A stretch of 40,339 bases of DNA, taken from contig DHQX01000018.1 of assembly GCA_002411105.1 (NCBI GenBank), positions 17,829 to 58,167 on the forward strand, written 5' to 3'. The notes below the pieces were generated by a model. That model ran no database searches, was not told the origin of the DNA, and saw only the letters and a list, made by a program, of their open reading frames with translations. Numbering within the stretch: position 1 is the stretch's first letter; each line of letters begins with the position of its first letter. This DNA is from Christensenella sp. UBA5327 (lineage in GTDB: Bacteria; Bacillota; Clostridia; Christensenellales; Aristaeellaceae). The translations under genes and the position numbers were made by a program. Positions 1 to 6,895 of this stretch are shown here, piece after piece.

Positions 1-2187
1 GGGGAGATCAAGAGCAAGTTCGTCATCGTCAGGGATGAGAAGACCGGGGAATGGGCCTTTGACTTTGGCAAGGGCATCTCTGAGAAGGCCTGGGCCATCC
101 GGGAAAACCAGTGGCGCAGCAACCACTATCTGGCCACCGCCCGTTACCCCACGGCTGAGGACTGCTACAACCGCCTGTACACCATGTATCAGCTGGACAA
201 GCACCCCATGGATGAGGCGACCGCGCTTGAAGTCATGGCGGTGTATTCAGAGATGAAGATGAACATCTTCAACTCCACCCCGATTGTAATCGCCTTGGAT
301 GTGCCGTATGAGGCGGTGAGTGAGATCACCGGGCGCAGCATGTCGCTGGCCGGCATGGGCATTGAGGTGGGGGAAAAGCGCTTTTACCCGCTGAGCACCC
401 TGGCCTCCCAGGTGGTGGGCTATGTGGGGCCCATTGCTGAAGCTGACAACTACCAGACCGACCTTAAGCCCATGGGCTACGCGCTTAACGACATCATCGG
501 CAAAGACGGCATTGAGCGCACGATGGAAAACTGGCTCACCCCCAATATCTCAAGCCGCACCGGAAACCGTGTGATGGAGCGGGACAACCAGGGCCGCCTC
601 ACCCGGCAGATCAGCGTGACCCCGCCCCAGGACGGCAACAACGTGAAGCTGACCCTCATCGCCAGCTATCAGCAGCAGGCCGAACGGGCCATCGCCAACA
701 ACGTGGAGCGCACCCGCGCGCTTCAGGAGCGGGACATGTTCCAGGACAACTGGCGGGAGCGCAACAAGGCAAAGCTGGAGCAGCGGGACTTTAACCAATA
801 CAAGCTGAAGCTGGCTTCCACCGGCGCCATGGTGGTGCTGGATGTGAACTCCGGCCGGGTGCTGGCCATGGCCCAATACCCCACCTATGACCTCAACGCC
901 ATGGTGGCGGGTGGGCAAGAGGTGGCGGAGATACTGCTGGATGAACGCAGCCCGCTGCGCAACTATGCCATCCAGCAGCGTGCTGAGCCTGGCTCCATTT
1001 ACAAGATGGTGACAGGCCTTGCTGCGCTGACCAACAACCGCCTGACGGTGGAGGACAAGATCTCAGACGAGGGGCCCTACCGGCGCTATACCAACAAGGA
1101 AGAGGACGCGCCTGTATGCTGGATCGGCAAGGGGCAACGCAAGCAGCATGCCGACCTCACCATTGTGAAGGGGCTTGAAAAATCCTGCAACTATTTCTTC
1201 TATACCATCACCGGCTACCTGTATGGCGACACGGGCAGCAACCTGCTCTACCAGTACTCCGCCAAGATGGGCCTCACCACCCGGACTGGCATCCAGCTGC
1301 CCGGTGAAGCCAGGAGCGTGGTGGGCAACCAGACCTCGCTGTATGACCCCACAGTCTCCATCCGTGAGCAGGAGACCTCCCAGCCCATCCTGGTGGCTGC
1401 CTCAATCAAGAAACACCTCAAGAACATCGGATCCAGCTATGGCATCACCTATGATGAGGTGAGGCTTGACGCCTGCATCAAGCAGCTGATGGACATGGCG
1501 GTGGTCACCCACTCAGATGACTGGGCGGATGCCATGCGCCCCATCCTGATGGCGGAGCTGAACATGACCCGGGACATGGTGTGGAAGCAGGCGGTCATCG
1601 GGGACATCTGGGTGTACCTCAACGACATCAAATGGGGCGGCAGCCTTGAGGTGCAGATGGGCATCGGACAGTCCATCACGCTGCTGACCCCTGTGGCGGT
1701 ATCCCGCTATGTGGCCAGCCTGGGGAATGGGGGCGTGGTGTATAACCTGTCCATCATCGATTCCATCATCTCCCCCGACGGCGAGATACTCAATCAGTAC
1801 CAGCCCAGCATCTTCGGCCACCTGGATGGGTCAGAGCAGTATCTGCCCTATATCAAGCAGGGGATGAAGGGCGTGGTGGATGATCAGGGGACCGCGACCC
1901 GCTATTTCAGCAGGTGGCCGTACAAGGATGAAATCTGGGCTAAGACCGGAACCTCCCAGGTGACCATCGGCGGCATCAAGCTTGACCTGGAGAACAACGG
2001 CTGGTTTGTGGCGCTGGCGCCTTTCTCCACCCCGGCGGAAATCGCGGTGGTGGTGCTGGTGCCCAACGGCAAGTCAGGCGCTGAGGCCACCCACGCCACG
2101 CGGGAGTTCATCGAGTGGTGGATGAAGGACAAGAGCAAGTTTACAGGCGATGTGCCGGTGGTGCCGGGCAACCAGCTGATGCCATAA
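1..2187 (+). CDS. mrdA: Penicillin-binding protein 2 transpeptidase, 5' truncated by window edge
   Basis: Class B penicillin-binding protein that cross-links peptidoglycan during side-wall elongation together with RodA. The frame is open from base 1, so the N-terminal membrane anchor lies outside the window; 728 codons are visible. An N-terminal dimerisation-type domain is followed by the transpeptidase domain. Its three catalytic motifs are all present: SIYK (nucleophile serine at visible codon 332), SCN (codon 395) and KTGT (codon 648). The interval between SCN and KTGT is long, about 250 residues, and contains a polar helical stretch around nucleotides 1405-1640 that may be an insertion. 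minD begins 10 bases downstream and rodA follows, the usual clostridial elongasome order, which supports PBP2 over the division enzyme FtsI. The assignment to PBP2 rests mainly on that context; the transpeptidase class itself is certain. Confidence 0.93.
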   Translation, partial: GEIKSKFVIVRDEKTGEWAFDFGKGISEKAWAIRENQWRSNHYLATARYPTAEDCYNRLYTMYQLDKHPMDEATALEVMAVYSEMKMNIFNSTPIVIALDVPYEAVSEITGRSMSLAGMGIEVGEKRFYPLSTLASQVVGYVGPIAEADNYQTDLKPMGYALNDIIGKDGIERTMENWLTPNISSRTGNRVMERDNQGRLTRQISVTPPQDGNNVKLTLIASYQQQAERAIANNVERTRALQERDMFQDNWRERNKAKLEQRDFNQYKLKLASTGAMVVLDVNSGRVLAMAQYPTYDLNAMVAGGQEVAEILLDERSPLRNYAIQQRAEPGSIYKMVTGLAALTNNRLTVEDKISDEGPYRRYTNKEEDAPVCWIGKGQRKQHADLTIVKGLEKSCNYFFYTITGYLYGDTGSNLLYQYSAKMGLTTRTGIQLPGEARSVVGNQTSLYDPTVSIREQETSQPILVAASIKKHLKNIGSSYGITYDEVRLDACIKQLMDMAVVTHSDDWADAMRPILMAELNMTRDMVWKQAVIGDIWVYLNDIKWGGSLEVQMGIGQSITLLTPVAVSRYVASLGNGGVVYNLSIIDSIISPDGEILNQYQPSIFGHLDGSEQYLPYIKQGMKGVVDDQGTATRYFSRWPYKDEIWAKTGTSQVTIGGIKLDLENNGWFVALAPFSTPAEIAVVVLVPNGKSGAEATHATREFIEWWMKDKSKFTGDVPVVPGNQLMP

Positions 2188-2197
2188 GGAGAGCGTT

Positions 2198-2989
2198 ATG
2201 GGAAAATCAATTCTGATCATCTCCGGCAAAGGCGGGGTGGGGAAATCCACCCTGGCGGCTGCCCTCGCGGTCACCGCGGCCAAAAAGGGCAGGCGCACGG
2301 CGCTGCTTGACGCTGATATTGGGCTTAGGAGCCTGGACATGATGCTGGGGCTGCAGGACCAGGTGCTCTTTGACCTGGCGGACTGCGTGGGCCACAGGTG
2401 CAGCCTCAAGCAGGCGCTGGTGCCTCATCCGGTATATCAGGACCTGCGCCTGGTGGTTGGGGGGCAGATGGCAAGGCCCAAGGATTTTAAGCCCCAGGAC
2501 CTGAAAAAGCTGGTGCGCACCCTGTCAGCCTCCCATGACACCCTCATCATTGACGGCCCCGCAGGGCTGGGCCGCGGGGTGAAGAACTTCGCCGGGCTGG
2601 CGGATGACTATGTGATCGTCGCGACCCCGGACCCGGTGAGCCTGCGCGCGGCGGAGAAGGCCGCCCAGGTGCTGATGAAATCCCAGTGCCATCCGCAGCT
2701 GATCATCAACCGGGTGCAGCGCCACCTGGTGGAGGCGGGCGAGGTACCCGCGCCCCAGATGCTGGCGCTGGGGCTTGATCTGCCCCTTCTGGGCGTGATT
2801 GAAGATGACCCCTGGGTGTATAGCGGCATGCTCCAGGGCAAGACAGCGGCGGAGCAGGAAGTGGGAGGGCTACCTCGGATATTTGAGGACATCCTGCTGC
2901 GCCTTGAGGGCGTGCAGCTGCCGGTGAAGGACCTGGAAAAGGAAACCAGGCTGCGGCGCTTCCTCAGGAAGGTGAGCCAAAGGCTATGA
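2198..2989 (+). CDS. minD: Septum site-determining ATPase MinD
   Basis: Deviant-Walker ParA/MinD family ATPase of 263 residues. It normally binds the membrane with ATP and recruits MinC to block division at cell poles. Residues near 10-18 read GKGGVGKST with the deviant lysine. The MinD signature DADIGLRSLD follows near residue 39, and a DGPAG motif matches the DSPAG switch region of the family. The C-terminus, LRRFLRKVSQRL, is basic and amphipathic like the MinD membrane-targeting helix. A GGAG ribosome site precedes the ATG. It lies between the PBP2 gene and rodA, where many clostridia carry minC-minD-minE-rodA. Neither minC nor minE is present here, so its partner is either elsewhere in the genome or absent. 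Family confidence is high; the division-site role is inferred. Confidence 0.93.
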   Translation: MGKSILIISGKGGVGKSTLAAALAVTAAKKGRRTALLDADIGLRSLDMMLGLQDQVLFDLADCVGHRCSLKQALVPHPVYQDLRLVVGGQMARPKDFKPQDLKKLVRTLSASHDTLIIDGPAGLGRGVKNFAGLADDYVIVATPDPVSLRAAEKAAQVLMKSQCHPQLIINRVQRHLVEAGEVPAPQMLALGLDLPLLGVIEDDPWVYSGMLQGKTAAEQEVGGLPRIFEDILLRLEGVQLPVKDLEKETRLRRFLRKVSQRL

Positions 2990-4287
2990 TGATATTTGAG
3001 GACAAGAGAACCAGACCCCATTTCGATTTTCTGCTGCTGCTGCTGGTGTATGCGCTGATGATCTTTGGCGTATTGGCCATCTCCATCGCCACCTTTGATC
3101 CGACGATTCCTGCCGAATCGCTGCTCAACCGCATCCTCAATTCCAACACCGGTTCCTGGCAGGCGATCTTTGTGGTGGCTTCCCCTGCCATCGTGTGGTT
3201 TGTGGTGAGCGTGCCCTATGAGCACTTCAGAACTTATTCCATGCTCTATTACGTCGGCATCATGCTGCTGCTGTTTGCGGTGCTGCTGGTTTCCACCGCC
3301 ATCCGGGCGGTGAAAGGCTGGTTTGAGGTGGGCCTGGGTCGGATGCTCCAGCCCAGTGAATTTGCCAAGATCACGCTGATTCTGATGCTGGCAAAGGAAT
3401 TGGCCATCACTGACAAGCCGCTTGGCAGCCTGCGTTCCTTCATTAGAATTGCGCTTTTTGCGCTGATCCCCGTGGGGCTCACCTTTGCCCAGGGCGAGAC
3501 CGGCACGGTGCTGGTGATGGTGGGCATCGTCTATCTGATGCTGATCTTCGGCGGGGTGGACTGGAAGTGGATTCTGGTGATCTCGGTGCTGGGGGCCCTC
3601 GCCATCGTGGGGATTTTTGCCTATGGCATCATTGGTGGATCCACAGACTACCGGATGCTGCGCCTGATCTCCTTCCTGGACCCCAAGGCCTATGAGAAAA
3701 GCGCGGGGTATCAGATCATCAACTCCCAGCAGGCCATTGGCGCGGGGGGGTTGACGGGCGTCGGGGCTTTTGTGCCCGGCTCCATGAGCCAGCTCAACTA
3801 TGTGCCGGAGGACTGGACAGACTTTATCTTCGCCACCATCGGCGAGGCGGTGGGCTTTGTAGGCTCCAGCCTGATTGTGCTGACCTACCTGGCTCTTATT
3901 TTGCGGATGCTCTATCTTTCCCGCTTCACGGCGGACAAGTTTGGACGACTTCTGATCATCGGCGTCATGTCCATGATGTTCCTGCATGTTTTCCAGAACA
4001 TCGCCATGACGCTGGGGCTGATGCCCATCACCGGCATCCCCCTGCCGTTTTTGAGCTACGGCGGCTCAAATCTGGTGACCAACGTCATCGGCATCTCCCT
4101 GGTTTTGAACGTTACCCGTAACCGCAGCAATGCCATGCCCGCCTATGCGGTGCCCGCTTCCGCGGTGCCGGGAGGCGTGCGCCGGCGGCGGAAAAAGCAG
4201 AGCATTTATGTCAACGCGGCCGAAGATGACGGGCTGCGCAAGCGCGTGCGCGCGCTCCGGGGCAAAAGGGCCAAAAAAACCGCCTGA
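2986..4287 (+). CDS. rodA: RodA-type peptidoglycan glycosyltransferase (SEDS family)
   Basis: Polytopic SEDS protein of 433 residues that polymerises glycan strands from lipid II and pairs with a class B PBP. About ten hydrophobic segments are visible. The family motif PEDWTDFIFATIGE contains the essential aspartate, and LPFLSYGGSN near the C-terminus is the usual SEDS end signature. The C-terminal tail is long, basic and cytoplasmic, rich in Arg and Lys. The start ATG overlaps the minD stop by 4 bases, indicating translational coupling. Location behind PBP2 and minD favours RodA over FtsW or SpoVE, which would sit in the dcw cluster. No clear terminator follows: a weak A-rich/T-rich pairing at 4275-4302 is the only candidate. 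Confidence 0.92.
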   Translation: MMIFEDKRTRPHFDFLLLLLVYALMIFGVLAISIATFDPTIPAESLLNRILNSNTGSWQAIFVVASPAIVWFVVSVPYEHFRTYSMLYYVGIMLLLFAVLLVSTAIRAVKGWFEVGLGRMLQPSEFAKITLILMLAKELAITDKPLGSLRSFIRIALFALIPVGLTFAQGETGTVLVMVGIVYLMLIFGGVDWKWILVISVLGALAIVGIFAYGIIGGSTDYRMLRLISFLDPKAYEKSAGYQIINSQQAIGAGGLTGVGAFVPGSMSQLNYVPEDWTDFIFATIGEAVGFVGSSLIVLTYLALILRMLYLSRFTADKFGRLLIIGVMSMMFLHVFQNIAMTLGLMPITGIPLPFLSYGGSNLVTNVIGISLVLNVTRNRSNAMPAYAVPASAVPGGVRRRRKKQSIYVNAAEDDGLRKRVRALRGKRAKKTA

Positions 4288-4316
4288 AATTTGTGGGTTT
4301 TTAGCTGGTTTTGGGC

Positions 4317-4345
4317 TTGTCATTTCTGAGGATGACATGTATAAT
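4317..4345 (+). promoter_or_regulatory. Sigma-A-type promoter
   Basis: TTGTCA at 4317-4322, a 17-bp spacer, and a perfect TATAAT at 4340-4345. The predicted transcription start is near 4352. This excludes the upstream TTG (4311) and ATG (4344) codons as starts of the next gene and points to ATG 4398. It separates the zinc-ribbon/phosphoesterase pair from the elongasome operon. Confidence 0.75.
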
Positions 4346-4397
4346 GCCGACCGATGAAGAAGAGGAGCCAGCCGATGCAATGCTTGAGAGGTCGCCG

Positions 4398-4787
4398 ATG
4401 ATTCTGGTAAAATGCCCCCGGTGTGAGCTGAACTACATGAATGAGCACGATGAGCTCTGCAAAATCTGCTACCGCGAGGTGCACGGGGTGGATAGCCCGG
4501 AGGAGCCCGAACTGTGCTCCGAATGCAACGTGGAACGGGCGCTGCCGGGCAGGGACCTGTGCATTTTTTGCCTGAAGGATCGGAAAAAATCCCGCAGTCA
4601 CACCAAGCCCAGCGAGGAGGAACCGGTTGACATCGAGATGAACGATGTCAGCGGCATGGAGGAGATTATCCCCGACATTGAGGAGGATGATCCGGAATAC
4701 CATGAGATCGGCGATGCCCTGTCGCTTGAGGAGATGGTTGAGCAGGAAGACCGGGACGATGATGAGGACGAGGATATGGATGAATGA
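4398..4787 (+). CDS. Small acidic double zinc-ribbon protein, unknown function
   Basis: A 129-residue protein with two successive putative zinc sites of identical geometry, each CxxC-x11-CxxC: the first begins CPRC and ends CKIC, the second begins CSEC and ends CIFC. The remaining two thirds are strongly acidic and probably disordered, with runs of Glu and Asp up to the C-terminus DEDMDE. The ATG at 4398 is chosen because GAGAGG lies 7 bases upstream and because the strong promoter at 4317-4345 would place earlier in-frame codons in or before the promoter. It overlaps the next gene by 8 bases, so the two are probably co-translated. No family is recognised with confidence. Paired zinc ribbons commonly bind nucleic acid or protein partners, but that is only inference. 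Confidence 0.78.
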   Translation: MILVKCPRCELNYMNEHDELCKICYREVHGVDSPEEPELCSECNVERALPGRDLCIFCLKDRKKSRSHTKPSEEEPVDIEMNDVSGMEEIIPDIEEDDPEYHEIGDALSLEEMVEQEDRDDDEDEDMDE

Positions 4788-5499
4788 TTCCGCTCGCCGC
4801 GTTTTTGCCATAGGGGATTTGCACCTGCCGGGTTCAATGGATAAGACCATGGACCTTTTTGGCATCCATTGGGAAAACCATTTTGAGCAGATACAGCAGG
4901 ATTGGATAGGATCAGCCCGGGAGCAGGACATCGTCCTGATTCCGGGCGATATTTCTTGGGCGATGCGGCTGGAGGACGCGCGGGAGGACCTGGAGGCCAT
5001 AGGCAGGCTGCCCGGCATGAAGGTGATGATCCGGGGCAACCATGACTACTGGTGGAAGGGGCTGGCCCGGGTGCGGGAGATGCTGCCGGCGGGCATGCAT
5101 GTCATCCAGCATGATGGGCTTGAGGTGGGGGAATACATCTTCGCCGGGTCCAGAGGCTGGGAGCGCCCGGGAGGGGACGCGCCAGACCCGGAGACCGAGA
5201 AAATCTATCAGCGGGAGCTGATACGCCTGGAGATGTCCCTGACCCACGCCAGAAAACTGGATGCGGACAAGCGGCTGATCGCCCTGTGTCACTACCCGCC
5301 CACCGATGCCCAGGGCAGCCCCAGCCCGGTGACCGATCTGATGGCCCGCTTCCGGGTGAGTGACGTGGTCTATGGCCACCTGCATGGCTATGCCTGCGCC
5401 GGGGCCTTTGCCGGTGTGGTGGATGGGGTGCGCTATCACTGCGTCTCCTGCGACTGCGTAGGGTTTAAGCTCTACCCCTTGCCCGAAACCACGGCATAA
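4780..5499 (+). CDS. Calcineurin-like metallophosphoesterase
   Basis: A 239-residue binuclear-metal phosphoesterase. All family motifs are present in order: GDLHLPG near the N-terminus, GDISW, RGNHDYWW, a histidine in CHYPP, and GHLHG near the C-terminus. No signal peptide is visible, so it is cytoplasmic. The start ATG 4780 overlaps the zinc-ribbon gene by 8 bases and gives a protein that begins directly before the first motif, as the family normally does; the frame extends further upstream but only through the zinc-ribbon gene. The substrate cannot be told from sequence: members hydrolyse nucleotides, cyclic nucleotides, phosphoproteins or phospholipid intermediates. A terminator follows at 5563. 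Family certain, substrate unknown. Confidence 0.9.
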   Translation: MNDSARRVFAIGDLHLPGSMDKTMDLFGIHWENHFEQIQQDWIGSAREQDIVLIPGDISWAMRLEDAREDLEAIGRLPGMKVMIRGNHDYWWKGLARVREMLPAGMHVIQHDGLEVGEYIFAGSRGWERPGGDAPDPETEKIYQRELIRLEMSLTHARKLDADKRLIALCHYPPTDAQGSPSPVTDLMARFRVSDVVYGHLHGYACAGAFAGVVDGVRYHCVSCDCVGFKLYPLPETTA

Positions 5500-5562
5500 C
5501 AACCCCCAAAGAACCAGAAAAAACAGATAAACTGATATTTCGTCATATCAAACAGCGAAATC

Positions 5563-5601
5563 GGCTAATCCGACAGCGGATTGGCCAATTTTGTATTTAT
5601 T
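5563..5601 (+). terminator. Rho-independent terminator after the metallophosphoesterase
   Basis: A 10-bp stem, 5563-5572 paired with 5577-5586, contains one G-U pair and has the loop ACAG. It is followed by a T-rich run at 5589-5601. It closes the zinc-ribbon/phosphoesterase transcript. Confidence 0.75.
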
Positions 5602-5715
5602 AAAAACAGGTGTTCCTATTTTGTTTTCACGAAACAGGAACACCCATTCCTGTTTTATCCCTTTGGGCACAGCGTTTTCCTGTTTCTTTCACCCAAAGGC
5701 CAGGCAGTGTCAGCC
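5588..5715 (+). other. AT-rich intergenic segment with competing inverted repeats
   Basis: This non-coding stretch contrasts sharply with the GC-rich surroundings. Hairpin A pairs GGTGTTCC (5609-5616) with GGAACACC (5637-5644), extended inside by TGTTT/AAACA. Hairpin B pairs AAACAGGAA (5632-5640) with TTCCTGTTT (5647-5655), so A and B compete for the same strand. TTCCTGTTT recurs exactly at 5677-5685, giving a third pairing partner. Hairpin C pairs CCTTTGGG (5660-5667) with CCCAAAGG (5692-5699). ATTTTGT followed by an A-rich run and AGG or GGG recurs at 5588, 5618 and 5747. Two short open frames cross the region but have no convincing ribosome site. It may be a small RNA, a leader or a dispersed repeat element; the sequence alone does not decide. 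Confidence 0.6.
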
Positions 5716-5722
5716 TGCCAGG

Positions 5723-5751
5723 TTTACGGCCGTGGAAGGGTGTGGTATTTT
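5723..5751 (+). promoter_or_regulatory. Putative promoter of mraZ
   Basis: TTTACG at 5723-5728, 17 bp, TATTTT at 5746-5751. Each box matches the sigma-A consensus at four of six positions. It is a moderate promoter correctly placed before mraZ and overlapped by the GTGG repeats at 5732-5787. Confidence 0.45.
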
Positions 5752-5787
5752 GTGTTCGAAAAGGGAAATAAGTGGTGATTGGTGGTG
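5732..5787 (+). promoter_or_regulatory. Candidate MraZ operator: GTGG direct repeats in 10-bp register
   Basis: GTGGA at 5732, GTGGT at 5742, GTGTT at 5752, GTGGT at 5772 and GTGGT at 5782 are all in exact 10-bp phase; the phase position at 5762 reads AGGGA. Known MraZ operators are short direct repeats with a 10-bp period in the mraZ promoter. The array covers the proposed -10 box and reaches the start codon region, which suits autorepression. Seen directly: the repeats and spacing. Inferred: that MraZ binds them. Confidence 0.5.
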
Positions 5788-6351
5788 AGACAGGTGTCGG
5801 ATGAGCGGCGTACAACCCCGGAGGGCGGCCAGCCCTCTGACACGGCTGTCTCCCCAGACCCCACCGCAGCTTCCCGCCTGGGCTTTATCGGTGTCTACAA
5901 CCATGCCATTGACAATAAGGGGCGTGTGATCGTGCCCCAAACCTTCCGGGGCCTGCTGGGCGAAAAGATCATCGTGGGAGTCACCATGGGCCAGGACGCC
6001 ATCGCCATCTATCCCTATGAGGTGTGGGAGGAGAAGGTGGAGATGCTGAGCCAGTTGAGCCGGGAGGACGCGGCGGCAGAGGTTTTTCTGACCCGGTTTG
6101 CCATGTACTCCTTTGATGGCTGTGGCTTTGACACCCAGGGGCGCGTGCTGCTGCCAGCAGCCCTGCGTGAGCTCTACCTGGACGGCGTCCAGGGGGTGCA
6201 GGTTTCCGGCACCACCGAGTATGTGCGCCTGGTCAGCGACAAGCAGGCTGCCCAGGAGCGGGAGAGCTTCCACGCCAAGTATCCCGACGCATCCCTTGCC
6301 ATCAGCGCCATTCAGGCGCGGGTCAGAAACAAAAAGGCTGAAGACAGATAA
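5782..6351 (+). CDS. mraZ: Transcriptional regulator MraZ
   Basis: DNA-binding protein that heads dcw clusters and autoregulates them. Two AbrB-like (SpoVT/AbrB) repeats are visible, each with the MraZ D-x-x-G-R element: IDNKGRVIVP in the first and FDTQGRVLLP in the second. The protein is about 189 residues, longer than the usual 140-150. The extra length is an N-terminal tail of about 30 residues rich in Ser, Thr and Pro before GFIGVYNH, where most homologues begin. The start is uncertain: TTG 5779 and GTG 5782, 5785 and 5794 are in frame, and GGTGA-type ribosome sites precede both 5785 and 5794. ftsL follows 23 bases later; rsmH (mraW), which normally lies between them, is missing. Confidence 0.92.
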   Translation: MVRQVSDERRTTPEGGQPSDTAVSPDPTAASRLGFIGVYNHAIDNKGRVIVPQTFRGLLGEKIIVGVTMGQDAIAIYPYEVWEEKVEMLSQLSREDAAAEVFLTRFAMYSFDGCGFDTQGRVLLPAALRELYLDGVQGVQVSGTTEYVRLVSDKQAAQERESFHAKYPDASLAISAIQARVRNKKAEDR

Positions 6352-6374
6352 ACCACGGCCGGAAAGGACACACC

Positions 6375-6875
6375 ATGAACCAGAGCAGAAGCATCAAGAA
6401 AATGCAATACGTGCAGGCAGGCAGCCAGATGGAGCAGCAGGGCCGCTTCCAGGTTTCAAGCCATGTTTACCTCTATAACGAAGGAGAGCGGGAGGAGCGC
6501 GCGGCGTTCAGGGCCCAAGAGGCCCATGAGGGTGCCGGACGGGGCCTGAAGCTGAAATGGGCCGCGGTTGTGATGGTTTTCGCCGTTTTTGTGTCCTTCT
6601 GGATGGTGGGCAGCAAGATAGCCTTGACGCAGGAACTCAATCAAGCGTATGCTAATCTGCACAGCCGCTATATAGCGGCTGACGCTGAGGGAAAGGCCCT
6701 GGCGGCAGCGCTGGCCGAGAAAAGCGATGCCTCCAAAATCTGCTACTACGCCGTGCAAAACCTGGGGATGCGGCTGGCAACCCACGCGGAGACCATTGGG
6801 GTCACCGCCCAGGGGTATAACAGCGTGGCCCGTCTGGACGGTTCCCGCGCAGGGAATCTTTCCGGCGGCAAATGA
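6375..6875 (+). CDS. ftsL: FtsL-like division protein
   Basis: A 166-residue bitopic membrane protein in the ftsL position of the dcw cluster. It has a hydrophilic cytoplasmic tail of about 56 residues, one transmembrane segment (about 58-78, WAAVVMVFAVFVSFWMVG), then an outer coiled coil and a C-terminal segment reading NLGMRLATHAETIGV, like the conserved end of FtsL/DivIC proteins. FtsL bridges DivIB/FtsQ and the septal synthase. Sequence conservation in this family is weak, so the call rests on topology, size and neighbours. GGAAAGGA precedes the ATG. The division transpeptidase gene that usually follows ftsL is absent; murE comes next after 20 bases. Confidence 0.75.
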   Translation: MNQSRSIKKMQYVQAGSQMEQQGRFQVSSHVYLYNEGEREERAAFRAQEAHEGAGRGLKLKWAAVVMVFAVFVSFWMVGSKIALTQELNQAYANLHSRYIAADAEGKALAAALAEKSDASKICYYAVQNLGMRLATHAETIGVTAQGYNSVARLDGSRAGNLSGGK

Positions 6876-6895
6876 ACACATGACAAGGGGTAAAC

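Noticed and set aside
2608..3987. A 459-residue minus-strand open frame opposite minD and rodA
   Set aside because: It is rich in His, Gln and Arg, has no homology features and no ribosome site, and is produced by the GC bias of the true plus-strand genes.
2986..4287. FtsW or SpoVE instead of RodA
   Set aside because: The gene lies with PBP2 and minD, not inside the dcw cluster. The family is the same, so this is a choice by context.
4275..4302. AAAAACC/GGTTTTT pairing after rodA as a terminator
   Set aside because: Seven weak base pairs with a 14-base loop and few following T; too unstable to call.
5581..5788. Two overlapping short plus-strand open frames before mraZ
   Set aside because: No ribosome sites, one has no ATG, and both cross hairpins and the promoter. 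The composition is that of AT-rich non-coding DNA.
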